From NCBI GenBank assembly GCA_026397675.1, contig JAPLUH010000422.1, positions 1-14,930 on the forward strand: a stretch of DNA of 14,930 nucleotides. The letters are read 5' to 3'. The position numbers were made by a program, and so were the translations under genes. Below are positions 14,780-14,930 of the stretch, piece by piece. Position 1 is the stretch's first letter; each line of letters opens with the position of its first letter. Below the pieces are notes generated by a model. It saw only the letters and a list, made by a program, of their open reading frames with translations. It was not told the origin of the DNA and searched no databases. Source of the stretch: Verrucomicrobiota bacterium. GTDB taxonomy: Bacteria > Verrucomicrobiota > Verrucomicrobiia > Limisphaerales > UBA9464.

Positions 14780-14930
14780 TCACTTCAGAACGGCCTGGTG
14801 GAACTCCAACCAGTCATCGAGGTCGTTGAGGCTAATGGCGTCGGGCTTGACGGTCCCATTGTCGGGGATTCTGTTGGCCGACAGGATCGACGTGCGCACG
14901 TCCGGGGTGTGGATATATCCGGCGATGGAG
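14780..14930 (-). CDS. C-terminal end of an unidentified protein (partial)
   Basis: The minus frame is open from the right edge to TGA at 14782-14780, giving 49 residues. The visible part reads SIAGYIHTPDVRTSILSANR, then IPDNGTVKPDAISLNDLDDW and LEFHQAVLK at the C-terminus. Codon use and the stem-loop just downstream suggest a real gene. The short piece is acidic and I recognise no family. It is not part of the riboswitch operon, which runs the other way. Confidence 0.6.
   Translation of the reverse strand, partial: SIAGYIHTPDVRTSILSANRIPDNGTVKPDAISLNDLDDWLEFHQAVLK

Overview
The window looks like a piece of chromosome from a free-living member of the Verrucomicrobia (a Pedosphaera/Limisphaera-type lineage is my best guess). 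The evidence is the combination of a DUF1549-type protein, two prepilin-like proteins with the H-X9-DG signature, a PEP-CTERM surface protein, moderately high GC and start codons that mostly lack a Shine-Dalgarno sequence. This placement is inference from gene content; no rRNA is present. No tRNA, insertion sequence, CRISPR array or phage gene was seen.

Layout. (1) 1-1252, minus: 5' part of a DUF1549 protein that runs off the left edge. (2) 1477-3282, plus: an unrecognised protein with a Gly/Pro/Arg repeat domain, closed by a clear intrinsic terminator. (3) 3373-4230, plus: prfC (release factor 3), which stops after the GTPase domain; the 236 bases after it hold no recognisable gene. (4) 10213 down to 4467, minus: a tight run of proC, an AI-2E-family (PerM-like) permease, a periplasmic C-terminal processing protease (Prc/Tsp) and a beta-hydroxyacid dehydrogenase. 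Just upstream on the same strand lies a prepilin-like gene (11060-10284). (5) 11226-14648, plus: a cobalamin (B12) riboswitch with a terminator-type expression platform, followed by four closely packed genes: a PEP-CTERM surface protein, a cysteine-rich CWC/DUF5522 fusion, a secreted beta-rich protein and a second H-X9-DG prepilin-like protein that overlaps the previous gene by ATGA. (6) 14649-14930: a strong hairpin between convergent genes and the 3' end of an unidentified minus-strand gene.

The most interesting part is region 5. A riboswitch of a class that normally controls B12 uptake or B12-independent isoenzymes here leads an operon of cell-surface and secreted proteins, with no TonB receptor, BtuCDF or cobalamin biosynthesis gene in the window. 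A B12-regulated surface assembly, perhaps for capturing corrinoids, is a reasonable hypothesis, but the sequence alone does not prove it. The second anomaly is the halved prfC.
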